A DNA stretch of 64,000 nt from Ascarosepion bandense (Eukaryota > Mollusca > Cephalopoda > Sepiida > Sepiidae). The notes below the pieces were generated by a model. That model worked only from the letters and a program-made list of their open reading frames with translations. It ran no database searches and was not told the origin of the DNA. The DNA is taken from assembly GCA_037127315.1 (NCBI GenBank), contig JBBBDQ010000420.1, positions 2,297,001 through 2,361,000 on the forward strand, read 5' to 3'. Shown piece after piece: positions 40,411 through 51,898 of this stretch (positions are counted from its first letter, which is position 1; each line of letters begins with the position of its first letter). Made by a program: the position numbers and the translations under genes.

Positions 40411-42580
40411 TCTGTTTTAACAGCCGAACCCGGATGAAACGAGCAAATCCCCCTATCTCTACTCAGAATCAATCTGCTGACGACGTGTTTGTAACTTATC
40501 GGACAGTTGATTAGTTTCAAAGCAATTAGCGGTTTCCCCATCTAATTCTCATTAAATCGGGCTCGGCAGATGAAGCCGAATGGTTGAGTCGAGGGAGTAG
40601 ATAGGGGAGGAATAACAAAGACCAATTCTAGTGTCTTATTGATTTTTCTTTCTACTTCTTGCCTTTAATTTGTGACTACTAATGCCGTTTTACCTGTTTG
40701 CTAACACTATGTATTACTACGACTTTCAGCACTCCCTTTGTCGTTGACAGTAATACTAACGCCGCTTCAAAGCACATTACTCCAATGAAATCCAGTAGTA
40801 AGAAGTGTAAAGTTGATAGATTTGTGAGGTGGGAAGCTTAGCGTCAGATAATGTTTAGCAAGCTGGTCTCAGGAATAATTACTATTGAGCAATGAGTTAG
40901 GTGCGCCGGATGTCCTTCATATTTCGGGCTTTGTGCCAAATTAAGCGCGGCTTAATAAATAGCTATCTGGCCGTAGAATAAGGTTTAGCGGGCCAGTCAA
41001 ACTGACCATTGTTAGTGCATAATGAGTTCGAATCTCGGTAAGACGGGTAAATAAATTTATAATGTTTGACTTGGCGTAATATTTAACGAGCTTGTCTCGC
41101 AAACCATTCCGTTATTTAGTCAAATTAGGTTAACATTAGTTGCCTACTACTGAAGATTCAGACGGTAATATTATCTTTAACCTTTTTTTTTATTACAGTA
41201 AGACATATCAACCATTACTTATTTTGTAATGGGATTTCTTCCATTTTAATTTTAGTGGTTTTACACTGCAAATTTTTAGATCGTCAGTTTATAGTGATTA
41301 GTATGATTAATATTAACTTAGATTTTTGTATTAACTTATAGATTATTACTCATTATTAGATTTAATCTCATATTTGTTTCATCTTAATTTCAGATGGTTT
41401 TCATTGCATCTCTTTAAATCATCATCAATGACTATTGGTAGTAGTAATATATAGCAGTGTCAACCATTATCGACTTTTCAATAGTATTTCTTCAAATTAA
41501 ATTTCTGTTGATATTTATCGCAACCTCATATCGCAAATACTAGCACAAATATTATTTCTTTGTTACACGAAACATTATCAAGTATTAACAATTTTATAAA
41601 TATTTCTTCTATCTTGACTGTTAATGTCGTTAATCTTAACAACTCAGACCGTCTATCCTTTAAATAGATAATTCAAATGATATAAATGCTATAAAAAAAT
41701 AAGTAATGCAAGATAATGTTACTACCAAATGGTACTATAAGTGTATGTAAAATAAAAGAAAGGGTTATAGGTTTAGGTTTTATTTTTTGGAATAATTCTC
41801 TTGGGATTCTAGCGATATACAGATAGACAGCCACTGTCAACAAAATGTCCGCTTACGGATAGAAAATGAATGCAGCAGATATATAAAATTATGAGGTGGT
41901 GTAAGACATGAAGGTGTTTTGTAACCATATTCTAATGTGAACATTTTGCAATGTTTACACATAACATTTATTTTCTCACGATTATTTAATATATTTTTAT
42001 TTTTAAGAAATTTAATAATATATATTTTTTCATATAAACAAAAGGGTTATGATTCATTTAAAGACTTATATATTCTAGCTTTTTAAAAAAATTTCCATTT
42101 CAATGTGGGAGTTTTATTTCTTTCTTTTAGGTACCAGTAATATTTTGATAGGGTTGTTCTGTTTCTGTACTTATTATTATTAAATAAAGATGTGTGTTGA
42201 TAAAATCGTTTTACAGCGAGTTTTTAGCACTACCTACAGAAATCTTTATATTAGTAGGGTTTTCCATGGAAGAAATAGTACATTAATAAACAATGGATTC
42301 TGTAAGCCATCTGTTTTTTAAAGGACACTCTATAGAGTTTCTACAATTACATTTATCATTGTCTAAATTATTGATTTCAGTTAATGAATGATTCTTATTT
42401 TCAATTATGTTTAAATTTTTATTTAAAATATTATTATGAATTTTATAATTTTTTTCCAGATTATTTGTTTAAGTAGAACTTAATTTTAAAATATTTTTAT
42501 TGAAAACCTTGCTTAATGGATTTTTATTTGGAAAATGTTTCTTAACCAGAGTGAGGAATTATTTGCCTAATTTCCTGCTA
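40411..42580. other. AT-rich stretch, mostly unrecognised
   Basis: Apart from the tRNA-like units at 40826-41140 I see no repeat family or coding frame. Confidence 0.45.
40826..41140 (+). repeat. Three head-to-tail tRNA-like units
   Basis: The units near 40840, 40975 and 41085 each have a ggcgtaataaggtttagcg-like head and a ctggtctcaggaataattac-like middle. The second has a clear B box, gagttcgaatctcgg. Sequence between the units is related. They look like an old tRNA-derived SINE with repeated heads or tandem tRNA pseudogenes. Confidence 0.45.
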
Positions 42581-42584
42581 TACA

Positions 42585-45105
42585 GCGAGGCGATTCTGAG
42601 AGAATAAGAAGTTCTATGAGAATTCATTATTGGCGGTCACAGTCTTAACAATATAAAATATTCAGCTGACACAGTGCTGATAACGGACGCGGAAAGAAAA
42701 CTACAAAAACTCTTACAAAAGATAGCAAAGGAAAATGAAAAGAAAATACTTACCAGGAAGACAAGAATGTTAGCAAAAAGATGAGCCCAAAATGCATATT
42801 ACAAGTCAGAGATACCAAAATCAAACAAGTACAAAAATTTAAATATCTGGAAGACGTTTTAACAGAAGACATAAAGTGCGATAAAAATCAAAATTGTTTA
42901 CATATAGCTAAAGAAGACAGGAAGTTTACATATAGCTAAAGAAGACAGGAAGTTTTACATATAGCTAAAGAAGACAGGAAGTTTTACATATAGCTAAAGA
43001 AGACAGGAAGTTTTACATATAGCTAAAGAAGACAGGAAGTTTTACATATAGCTAAAGAAGACAGGAAGTTTTACATATAGCTAAAGAAGACAGCATTGCT
43101 TTGAGATAGCTAAAGATGTACCCCAAAATCTAAGCAGAGTATTAAGAAATAGAAAAACTGAACTTTTATGTGATAATTGTCCTCTTATATGACGGTAAAT
43201 GCTGAACAATCCTCTCAAATATGAAGAAAAGACTCGAAGCAACATAAATATGGTTCTACAGAAGGATGCTGAGAATAACATTGACCGAATATGAACAGTG
43301 TTAAGCAACAAAATCCTGATTTTAATTTTAGCAAATTCAGATACATTACCATTGGATAATGTTGATGTGAAAACGATTGGAACTTAAATTATGATTGATT
43401 TTTTTCAAAGTTCCACAGTAATTTAGCTTTTTCTAAAAAAAGTTTTCTGTAAATTATCCTGATGGGATTTTCACTTTAGTATATTTTCACTGGACTTATT
43501 TCATCGATACAACAAGGCGATTCTATGAGAATTAACAGTGTTATAAGGATTCATTATTTGCGTCTACAATCTTAACAAAATAAGGTATGCAGATGACATT
43601 GATAGTAGACACAGAAAAAAGTCACAAAAGTCTTACAGAAGCTACTGAAGAAAAACGTGAAGGATGGACTAAACATCAACTGCAAGAAAAAGAATTCATG
43701 GCTGTTAGCAAAAGGATGAGTCCAAAGTGCGTTTTGCAAATCGGAGATAAGAAAACCTAACAAGTGCGGAAGTTTCAATATCTGGGTAATGCTTTAACAG
43801 AGGACGTAAATTGCGACATTGAATTCTAAAGGTGTACTGGGGTAGCCAAGGAAGCATTCCAAACTAAGCAGAGTAATAAGAAACAGGAAAATTTCGTGAG
43901 AAACAAGAAAGAAGAATACTCAAGTTCTATGTCTTCCAGAATGGCAATGAGTTTTAGACGATCACCTCAAACATGAAGAAGATACTTGAAGCAACACAAT
44001 TGTGAACCTACAGAAAATGTGATACATGAGGATAGCATGAATACCGACAAAGTTTTGAAAAAAAAAACAACAACTAATATTTAACATTAGAACAAAACAG
44101 TTGAGGATTCTGTGACCTATACTGAGGAAAGTGAGTTGGAAAATCTGATACTCACGGGACAGATAAAGGGTAAGACGGACAGAAGTAAACAAGGCATAAA
44201 ATACATGGTGAGCTTGAGTAAATGGATGGTAGAACAAAGCTTACAAAAAATAATAGGAGGTCAATATTTATGAAGGTCTGCAAGAGACATAAAGCAAGGC
44301 AATTCTGGGAGAACTAGAAGTCCTACCAGGATTCATTATTGGAAACCACAATCCTAACAACGTAAGATATACAGATGACACGTGTTGATAGCAGAAACAG
44401 AAAGAAAATTACAAAAACTTCCTACAGAAGGTAGTTAAGGAAAGCGAGAAGAAAGGACTAAACACCAAATCATACATACAGAATGTATGGTTGTTAGTAA
44501 AAAGGATGAGCTCAACATGCAAATTGCAAATCGAAGACGCTAAAACCAATACGGTGCCTAAATTAAAGTATCTGAGAAGCTTTTTAAAAGAGGACGGAAA
44601 GATGCATTTCAGAAGCCAAACAGAATATCAAGAAACAGGAAAAATTCGCTAGTAACAAGAAAAGTACTAAACTCTCACGTGATATCTGTCCTCCTGTATG
44701 ATAGAGAGCAATCTCTTCAAAATGAAGCAACGGAAACATGTTTCTACAGAAGGATGCTGAGGATACCATGGTCTGAACATGAGAGCAACAACAAAATTTT
44801 AAAGAAAATGAAAACAAAAAGAAAACTTATGCGTAACATCAGGAAAAATTAGCTGAACATTCTAAGGGTAATAAAGAGAAAAGAGGGCTTGGAAAATCTG
44901 ATACGTACAGAAAAGACTAATGGGACAAAGGAAAACAATGCATAACCTACTTAATGAGCTTCGGTAAATGGATGACGGCACAAGTTTTAGGTGAGATAAC
45001 ACAAGAATAAAATTTATTAAGAGCTACGAGGGACAGGAAATCGTCGAGAGTCATGATCGCCTACATCATTAGCGGACACAGTAACGTAAAGAAGAAGAAT
45101 GTAAA
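42585..45105 (+). mobile_element. Decayed RTE-like LINE, three successive RT-to-3' copies
   Basis: Three units begin with similar text: gcgaggcgattctgagagaa (42585), aaggcgattctatgagaatt (43512), caaggcaattctgggagaac (44293). Each continues into a YADD-like region (tcagctgacac, gcagatgac, acagatgacac), a KLQKLL...KKTxxMVxSKRM-like stretch and an FYRRMLRI-like stretch. The last unit ends with gatcgcctacatcattagcg then gacacagtaacgtaaagaag. Stops and frameshifts are frequent. All are inactive. Confidence 0.7.
42890..43095. repeat. 28-29-bp tandem repeat, seven units
   Basis: The unit is tttacatatagctaaagaag then acaggaagt, nearly identical in each copy. It sits inside the first RTE-like unit and was probably expanded from one copy of that LINE sequence (the ctaaagaagacag at 42908 and the last unit's continuation). 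Confidence 0.9.
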
Positions 45106-45400
45106 AGGTTTCTATAAATTGCTGTAGAATTGGTCTCAAGTCGAACAAATCTTTATCTTCGAGAAAATTGAATGTCACTATGGGCCAATTGTAGAGGGCT
45201 CGCCTACGGTGCGGGAGGTTGCGGGATCGATTCTTTAATCGAATCTGCAAAGACTCTCAGTACGCTATGCTAAGTATTCAGTAACAAAGAGAAGGATCGA
45301 GGATAAATCCAGAGATGGGAATCTCGCCACCCCTAACGCAACATAGGATCGAAAAAGAAGAGAATTTTTCCGTCATGATCATTGCCGACATATGTATATA
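45106..45400. other. Non-coding stretch with a tRNA-like head
   Basis: At 45184-45232, gccaattgtagagggctcgc followed by gttgcgggatcgattc gives possible A and B boxes about 25 bp apart. This is close for a tRNA, so a degraded SINE head is the most that can be said. Confidence 0.35.
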
Positions 45401-45408
45401 TTATTCAT

Positions 45409-45975
45409 TTATTTGAACATTATTTTTAATCGATACTCGTATTTGAGTAGATATACTGTTTTTAATCAAACAGTATATTTATGTATTTATTTCTACCGGC
45501 CTGATTATTTAGATAAATTTTGTTACGAAAATGTGTGCCATTTCCTTAATCTTCGGAACTTTCCGTAACATTATATGTTTACATTTGTTCACATTACAAT
45601 ACATTTCAGAGAAGAGATGGTTATTACGATGAATTCGAAAATTGTGTTATATAAGGCGTGATATGACATCGATTATACTGTGAAATCATTCGTAGACAAG
45701 TGGTCTAAGATACACCAGATCAGTTGTTGGCTTACCCTATGTTAATAGGTATCGCAGGTTCGAATCCTGCCGAATGGCACACATTTTCGTAACAAAATTT
45801 GCCGTAAATAATCAGGCTGGTAGAAATAAATATATAAATATACTGTTTGATTAAAAACAGAATATCTACTCAAATACGAATATTGTTTAAAAATAATGTT
45901 CAAACAAATAAATAATAATGTTCAAGCAAGTAAATATGTTGTTAAAAACATTTCGTTAATCTTCGGGATTTTCCG
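45409..45975. mobile_element. Second foldback element, tRNA-like core
   Basis: Inverted arms of about 130 bp (45411-45540 and 45775-45904) carry the same outer sequence as the foldback at 21005 (tgaacattatttttaatcga, gtagatatactgtttttaat, ctaccggcctgattattt). The 234-bp centre holds ttaatcttcgga then actttccgtaacat, and a complete tRNA-like fold. Right end: ttcgttaatcttcgggattt then tccgttacatatata. Confidence 0.8.
45687..45777 (+). tRNA. tRNA-Leu-like sequence (pseudogene) in the foldback core
   Basis: The acceptor strands tcattcg and cgaatgg pair over seven positions (one G-T). The D region is gacaagtggtctaagatac, Leu-like. A 4-bp anticodon stem (ccag/ttgg) holds a loop that can show CAG. 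A long variable arm (accctatgttaataggtat) is type II. T arm gcaggttcgaatcctgc is perfect. The D stem and anticodon stem have mismatches, so it is probably not functional. Confidence 0.5.
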
Positions 45976-46283
45976 TTACATATATATAAATTCAGATCAT
46001 ATTTAGTAGGGATAACTATTTCAACATGTGAGATCGAGACATGCATTTTCAACCCCGTCAAAGCAAAAGAATGGAGAAAAAAATCTTATGCCGGAAACAG
46101 AGGATATATGTCTCGGACTAACACGTTCAAATATATGTTCTCCCTAAATATGATCTGAATTTACAAAGAAATAAATAAATATCTGCTGTGTAAATTAAGT
46201 TAAAATCACATTGAGCTCTGTGTTGGATCCGTTTTAAGATTTAAACGAGGATCCCCTCGGATTATTTACCAATATTATCCTGG

Positions 46284-46339
<56 letters not shown>
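45976..46339. other. Non-coding stretch ending in (TA)n
   Basis: (TA)n at about 46291-46339. Nothing else recognised. Confidence 0.5.
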
Positions 46340-46342
<3 letters not shown>

Positions 46343-46590
46343 TCACCCACATACAAGCCCGTTTCGCTGTATCACAGCTCATCAGTGTGGCTAGACATAT
46401 CCAGTTGCTTCTGGCCGGGATCGAAACTCGACCGATTTGGTGTCAGGCGGATATCTATACTCTATAGTCTATACTCCCTAAGCCATCGGCGCATGGGGGT
46501 CAGAGAAGGGAAATTTTAACGTCTTGTATGTCAGCAGTGTATACAGACGCCAGTCACCGGGAGAACACAATTCATTTCTGAAGAATTAAA
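46340..46590 (-). mobile_element. SINE-B, best-preserved copy
   Basis: It has gtcacccacatacaagcccg, gctgtatcacagctcatcag and ggccgggatcgaaactcgac. The minus strand has a B box, gagtttcgatcccggcc, and an A-box-like atggcttagggagtatag. A tail region continues to gaacacaattcatttctgaa. A short internal duplication (tatactctatagtc) is specific to this copy. Confidence 0.75.
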
Positions 46591-47059
46591 CCCCTACAAA
46601 AACAGGAAGTGTACATAGATAAAATCCTCAAAACCAGATCCTATTAATATGAATTTTACAATATCAAAAATGATCCAGGTGGAGGGCTCGATGTAAATAG
46701 TATCATCTATTTACACAGACGAATGTCTGAACAAAAAACATGAAATAATTTCTTTTTCTCTCTCAAATGCCCTCCGTTTTTTTTTTTTTTAACTTCCTGT
46801 GTATGGATATGTTTATGAGCACGTTTCGGTATGTGAATTTTGTGCCATATTTGAATTAATAATTTTGATTTTTTTCATTGATGATAAATCGAGAATTTTC
46901 TCTATGAAATAGGTATTCAATAGAATGTAGATTTCGGAATTTATATATACTAAAGGTGCGATGAGAAAGTTGTGGTCTAACTTATGTAAAAATGAATATA
47001 ATATAGACATTTCATTTTAACAGATATATTTAGCAAGTTTATACAAAAATATTTTGAAG
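46591..47059. other. Non-coding stretch
   Basis: Nothing recognised. Confidence 0.45.
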
Positions 47060-47470
47060 TAGGATGCGGTTTCCGGTTTTCTCTTTTCCAAACTTCTCAC
47101 TTTTTTTTTCAATTGGAGTAGATAGACTAAACTATCGCCCGGTTCACACTCTACCCTCGTCTACTGAACAGGTTAAGAGGCTCATCCATTGTTTCCTGTT
47201 TAGGAAGCGCTTTCCGGTTTTCTCTTTTCCAATCTTCTCACTTTTTTTTTCAATTGGAGTAGATAGACTAAACTATCGCCCGGTTCACACTCCACCCACG
47301 TCTATTGAACAGGTTAAGAGGCTTGTCCCTTGTTCCCTGTTTAGGATGTGGTTTCCGGCTTTCTTTTTTCCGATTTTTCACCATTACGTAGCCCCCTGCA
47401 CATCTGTGGCGTTACCGCCTTGCTCGGGGTGATACGATTAAAAAATTAAAAAATAAAATAAAATAAAAAA
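47060..47470 (+). mobile_element. LINE-derived short element: two 5'-UTR monomers plus 3' tail
   Basis: A partial monomer end (47063-47100), then two full units from caattggagtagatagacta at 47110 and 47250, each with ctatcgcccggttcacactc and ctgtttaggaagcgct-like segments. These join tacgtagccccctgcacatc, then ccttgctcggggtgatacga and an A-rich end. It is the same design as 26105-26530. Confidence 0.85.
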
Positions 47471-47477
47471 AAATAAC

Positions 47478-48180
47478 TTTATTTTAAAAAAATTCCATTT
47501 GTATCAACCACAGCCTCAAGACGACTTTGGAATCTCCTGTAACTCTTCTAGACGGTTGCCTTGTTTAAGTTGTTGAATGCTCCCATAATCCTTACCCTCA
47601 GTTCATCTTTGGTATGAAAACAAGTTCTGTTAGTTTCTTGCTCAACTGCGACCCACATATATTAAAGCAGGATTGCAGTCTGGAGAGTTAGGTAGCCAAA
47701 TGTAAGTGGTAATGTGGTCGCAGAAAATGTCTGACAACCATGACTGGGTTCTTCTGCTTGTGTAACACGACGAAAAATTTGATGCCAGACATGGGATCAG
47801 GCAATATTCACCCTCTTGGCCAGGACAGCGCTACGTTCTCAAGGCACTTGATGTAGGCCTCAGTGTTTAGTCTGCGGCCCTCCTCAACAAATTCGAGAGT
47901 TCCTTTTTTTAACAGGAACGATCAGAATGAGTTTCCCGAGTTTTGTACCTTCGTAATCAACATTAGATTCATCCAGTACTTTTTGTATCCTCTGAACTAT
48001 CATCGGATTTGACACCCACGCACTCTGAAATGTTCATGTTGGAGTATCCTGCGCGAATGCCAAGAAATACAGTGTGCCGTTTTCAATGTTTTAGTGAAGT
48101 GAATTGTGTCATAGTGCTCTTTCCTCACTGAAGCTGCCCAACTGACCCTTCTTTACAGTGCAGACGACAAAATCAGAAGC
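47478..48180 (-). pseudogene. Mariner-like transposase relic 1
   Basis: On the minus strand: an NTEAYIKCLE-like segment near 47870, then WLPNSPDCNP at about 47680, where the Asp before the C-N-P would be a catalytic residue, then TKDELR and a C-terminal FQSRLEAVVDTNG-like end near 47500. Stops interrupt all frames. The transposase would cut and paste its own element at TA sites. No terminal repeats were identified. Confidence 0.75.
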
Positions 48181-48214
48181 AAAAATGCACATGCACTAAA
48201 TTTACTATGGCACC

Positions 48215-48639
<425 letters not shown>

Positions 48640-49055
48640 TCGGTCTGAAATGCAACGAGACTTGTGTCACAAAATATTACTTCAATTCCGGATAGCAGAC
48701 TGCATGGTTTCCCCTTCAAAATAATCTCCTTCGAGTCTAATGCATTTTTCCATCTCTCCCTACCATGATTTTAAGTATTACGGATATGACTTTCAGCTCC
48801 GTTGTTCAGAACCCACTCTTAATGGCATCCGCGCCTCCAAAATGTGCTCTCGTGAAGATTGAACTTGCAGAAAATAAATATCAGACGGAGAAATCATCAG
48901 GTGAATAGGTAGGTTGTTTCAGCACGGCAATGTTTTAATCGGTTAGGAACTGCCGGATGCTCAATGCGTTGTCACTAGGTGCATGGTCGTAATGAAGCAG
49001 CCATGACTTGTCCTGTCACTTGTACGTGAAAAAGAAATGTAAATGTTCCAGAAAG
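48640..49055 (-). pseudogene. Mariner-like transposase relic 2, different subfamily
   Basis: The minus strand reads WLLHYDHAPSDNALSIRQFL near 49010-48950 and TYSPDDFSPSDIYFL near 48900. These match the DNAPAH...SIRQFL and YSPDLAPCDFFLF motifs that carry the last catalytic acids. A REG-WKNALDSKEIILKG-like C-terminus lies near 48760. Stops and gaps are present. It is not the same lineage as relic 1 by motif wording. Confidence 0.75.
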
Positions 49056-49660
49056 CTAAGATCACAGTTATATAATCCCAAAATATATCAGATGATATCA
49101 CATTCTGCTTATCCATTTCTTTGCTCATAACTCACAGCACATTCAATACTATTACTTTTCAAATAGATCTCGTAGTTCAGTTAGCTAACGTCCGTATCTA
49201 CCAATACAGCAGCTTTCTTATCATCACATCCTCATCATCATCATCATCATCTTGGTTACAGCTATATGGTCAGCAAATTCCTCTGTCATCATCAGATGGC
49301 TAGAAGATTGCGTTTTTATATATATATATACATATAATGACTCCATTATTTTTAATCTTCATTATATTTTCTTTTAATTCTTTATAATGGCTAAAGTATA
49401 GCCGAAAGAACACTAAAATACAAAAGCAATTTTGATATAATTTGAGTTCCAAACCAAAAGAAATAATGCACGAACACATGAAAAATTATATAAAAAATTT
49501 TATGATAATAACTTGTTTGTCATTTTCAATGAAACCTGTATAAAAGATGGATTGTTGCCCAAATACAGGACATATATATATATGTGTGTGAAGAAGCCAA
49601 TTATATGCACCTAAAATGTATGGAACTCCGATTCGTACATAAAACATAGATTAATAAAAC
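49056..49660. other. Non-coding stretch
   Basis: A short (TCA)n at 49229-49250 and (TA)n near 49317-49330 and 49573. Nothing else recognised. Confidence 0.45.
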
Positions 49661-51898
49661 TGATGGGGGTCGCCCCTGTTTGCACATAGAAATGGACTCG
49701 CCTGATGTATACATATCATTCTGCCTATACATAGAACGGCAGCAGCAGCAGTTGCCACGCTCTCTGCCTTCGGGTAGAGGGCGCTATCTGCTTCCGAGCA
49801 GAGAGCACTAACCCAGTCGTGGTTCCGCCGAAGGGTGGAATCACGACTGGGAAAAAATAGACAGCCATTTTTTGGCCAGGCCATATAGCCCGGAAATTCC
49901 ACTTATAACTGACCTAGTGTCACATGTTGCCCTTAGTGTGAGGGACAACTAAATATTGTAGTAGTAGTTGTAAAACTACCTTTCCCACTGTCAGCTCTCT
50001 GCCTTCGTGGTTCCGCCGAAAAGTAAAATCACGACTGGGCAAAAATAGACAGGTATTTGTTGGCCGGGCCATATAGCCCGGTAAACCCATTTATAACTGA
50101 CCTTGTGTCACACGTTGCCCTTAGTGGGAGCGCCAACTAAATATTGTAGTAGTAGTTGTAAAAACTACCTTTCTCACTGTAAGCACTCTGCCTTCGGGTA
50201 AGCTCTCTGCCTTCGACAACTAAATAAGCCATTAGTAATTGCCCAGTTGCAACAACAATTATCACTGTCAGCTCTCTTCCTTCGGGTAGAGGGCACTTTC
50301 TGCTTCCGAGCAGAGAGCACCAAGTCGTGGTTCCGCCGAAGGGTGGAATCACGTCTGGGGAACGATAGGGAAGTACTTTTGGCCGGGTCATATAGCCCAG
50401 TGAACCCACTTATAACTCTCCATGTGTCACATTTTGCCCTTAATGGGAGGGCCAACTAAATATTGTAGTAGTAGTTGTGTAGTTACAACTACCTTTGTCA
50501 CTGTCAGCTCTCTGCCTTCGGGTGGAGAACGCTTTCAAGCAGAGAGCACTAACTCAGTCGTGGTTCCGCCGAAGAGTAGAATCACGACTGGGTAGCAATA
50601 AACTGTTATTTTTTGGCCGGGCCATATAGCCCAGAAAACCCACTAATAACTGGCCCTGTGTCACATGTTGCCCTTAGTGGGAGGGCCAACTAAATATTGT
50701 AGTAATAGTTGTAAAAATTACCTTTGTCACTGTCAGCTCTATGCCTTCGGGTGGAAATTGCTCTTTCCTTTCAAGCAGAGAGCACTAACCCAGTCGTGAT
50801 TTCGCGGAAGGGTGGAATCACGACTGGGGAAAAATAGACAGCCCATTTTTGGCCCGGCCATATAGCCCGGAAAATCCACTTATAACTGACCATGTGTCAC
50901 ATGTTGCCCTTAATGGGAGGGCCAACTAAATATTGTAGTAGTAGTTGTGTAGTTATAACTACCTTTCTCACTGTCACTTCTCTGCCTTCGGGTGGAGAGC
51001 GCTCTTTGCTTTCGAGCAGAGAGCACTAGCCCAGTCGTGGTTCCGCCGAAGAGTACAATCTCGACTGGGTAGCAATAAACTGTTATTTTTTGGCCGGGCC
51101 ATATAGTCCAGAAACCCACTAATAACTGACCCTATGTCACATGTTTTCCTTAGTGGGAGGGCCAACTAAATATTGTAGTAATAGTTGTAAAAACTACCTT
51201 TGTCACTGTCAGCACTCTGCCTTCGGGTGGAGAGCGCTCTTTGCTTTACTATGCTTTTAAAACATAGATTAATAAAACTGATGGGGGTCGCCCCTTTTTG
51301 CACATAGAAATGGACTCGCCTGATGTATGCATATCATTCTGCCTATACAGAGAACGGCAGCATCACCAGTTGCCACGCTGTAACTGCATTTATCACTGTC
51401 AGCTCTCTGCCTTCGGGTAGAGGGCACTATCTGCTTCCGAGCAGAGAGCACTAACCCAGTCGTTGTTCCGCAGAAGGGTGGAATCACGACTGGGGGAAAA
51501 TAGACAGCCATTTTGAGCCGGGCCTTATAGCCTGGAAAACCCATTTATAACTGACCTTGTGTCACATGTTGCACTTAGTGGGAGGGCCAACTAAATATTG
51601 TAGTAGTGGGTAGTTGCAAAGCAGTTGTGGAGTTGTAAAGCATTTTCTTATTTGGTCAGTATGTTGTTGCAGAGTTAGTTGGAGTTGTTTAGATATAGAC
51701 CCATTATCCGGACATACTATTTCTGTTCAAGATTGTATATAATTATTCTACTTATAGTATTCCTGAACTGACTAACCCGTGTTCCAGTTTGTATATCTTG
51801 TTCAATAAAACTTACAATTTCTATCTCCATTTCTTTTTCTTTTTTTTTTTTTTTGTTATTTATTATTTGGTGTGGTTTCTCACTCAGAATCCACAACA
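49661..51898 (+). mobile_element. LTR with about seven hairpin-rich units and a repeated start
   Basis: It begins TGATGGGGGTCGCCCCTG and ends GAATCCACAACA. About seven units carry ctctgccttcgggtagag, gtggttccgccgaagggt, cacgactggg and ggccgggccatatagcccgg, each followed by ggccaactaaatattgtagt. The start sequence, with about 20 bp of flank (aacatagattaataaaac), recurs at 51258-51300, which shows a tandem duplication within the locus. aataaa is at 51814. Flanks aaaac and ataac match at four of five. The 1758 and 23387 LTRs have two and three units. Confidence 0.75.

Noticed and set aside
39364..40541. Lys/Glu-rich and Phe/Leu/Ser-rich proteins
   Set aside because: Composition of the purine-rich tract explains both; the hydrophobic minus-strand frames are its complement.
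46822..47010. Possible small gene of 65 codons on minus
   Set aside because: AT-rich composition, no domain, no supporting signals.
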